Shown here: positions 63,838 through 64,000 of the stretch, piece by piece | Layout: every line of letters begins with the position of its first letter | Position numbering within the stretch: the first letter of the stretch is position 1 | Notes under the pieces: generated by a model | What the model was told of the DNA's origin: nothing | Seen by the model: only the letters and a program-made list of their open reading frames with translations | Databases searched by the model: none | NCBI RefSeq assembly: GCF_009674495.1 | Contig: NZ_WKJN01000023.1 | Span: 40,934-104,933 of the forward strand | From: Duganella alba | GTDB lineage: Bacteria > Pseudomonadota > Gammaproteobacteria > Burkholderiales > Burkholderiaceae_D | Length of the DNA stretch: 64,000 bases | Direction of reading: 5' to 3' | Position numbers and translations under genes: made by a program

Positions 63838-63868
63838 AAAAAGGCCCGCTCAATGAGCGGGCCTTCCT
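63838..63868. terminator. Intrinsic terminator of the rRNA operon, shared with convergent gene
   Basis: AAGGCCCGCTC (63841-63851) pairs with GAGCGGGCCTT (63855-63865) around AAT. On the minus strand a run of T follows, giving a strong terminator 17 bp after 5S rRNA. On the plus strand it also ends the membrane-protein gene. Confidence 0.88.
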
Positions 63869-63881
63869 GACTTATAACTAG

Positions 63882-63993
63882 CTTGACGATAACCTACTTT
63901 CACACTGGTTGCAGCACTATCATCGGCGTAGAGTCGTTTCACGGTCCTGTTCGGGATGGGAAGGGGTGGGACCGACTTACTATGGTCATCAAG
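63882..63993 (-). rRNA. rrf: 5S ribosomal RNA
   Basis: About 112 nt on the minus strand. It contains the universal 5S core (CCCATCCCGAACAGGACCGT, then GAAACGACTCTACGCCGATGATAGTG), with terminal helix CTTGATGACC at the 5' end and ATCGTCAAG at the 3' end. The sequence is of the betaproteobacterial type. It is the last gene of an rRNA operon whose 23S gene lies beyond the window. Confidence 0.95.
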
Positions 63994-64000
63994 CTTTGAC

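Overview
The window comes from a GC-rich betaproteobacterial chromosome, most likely Oxalobacteraceae (the Duganella/Massilia/Janthinobacterium group). This rests on the 5S rRNA type, the gene set and the style of the proteins; no search was run. It holds about 50 genes and is densely packed, with no gene-free stretch over 300 bp, no transposase, no tRNA and no CRISPR array. The left end cuts a minus-strand gene. The right end is the 3' end of an rRNA operon, with 5S rRNA on the minus strand and its terminator.

Layout. 1-2102: a cut unknown gene, a YigZ/IMPACT protein and a DUF418 membrane protein. 2347-6411: two convergent chemoreceptors, the second behind an outer-membrane transporter-like gene. 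6509-13746: a self-contained module with a sigma-54 promoter, membrane-fusion adaptor, ABC ATPase, two FtsX-type permeases, NtrC-type response regulator and histidine kinase. 13753-18823: a chemoreceptor ending in a CheR-tether pentapeptide, a cystine symporter, a small lipoprotein and a FadL-type porin. 19030-24072: a two-gene RND efflux system and a divergent PAP2 protein. 24180-42896: metabolic and housekeeping genes (DUF475, srkA, YecA-type, mntH, aldo/keto reductase with a divergent MerR, esterase, orn, M48 protease, phhB, rsgA), a very long coiled-coil protein and a large TPR-GAF sensor kinase. 43023-45207: argF-argG. 45301-55770: a complete Wsp-type surface-sensing and c-di-GMP operon with two tandem WspA receptors. 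55785-63833: ppnP, a GAF/degenerate-GGDEF protein, murB, a YajQ protein, a nitronate-monooxygenase-like enzyme, a DHH phosphoesterase and two DUF2157/DUF4401-type membrane proteins.

How the parts work together. The sigma-54 module encodes its own activator and a kinase with almost no extracytoplasmic domain. That suggests the ABC exporter is the sensor and the operon is autoregulated. The Wsp operon has every expected component: receptor, two CheW, CheR-TPR, CheA-REC, CheB and a REC-GGDEF diguanylate cyclase with an intact I-site. Three oddities affect it: a duplicated receptor, a frameshift separating the methyltransferase and TPR parts of WspC, and a dRS3-like palindromic repeat translated in frame in the WspE linker. 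A c-di-GMP-binding-type YajQ protein and a degenerate GGDEF protein lie just downstream.

The most unusual non-coding signal is a family of three long palindromes at 4001, 26693 and 57075. They share the outer tip CCGGGGTCAG. Each fills the gap between two convergent genes almost exactly, and their inner arms differ.
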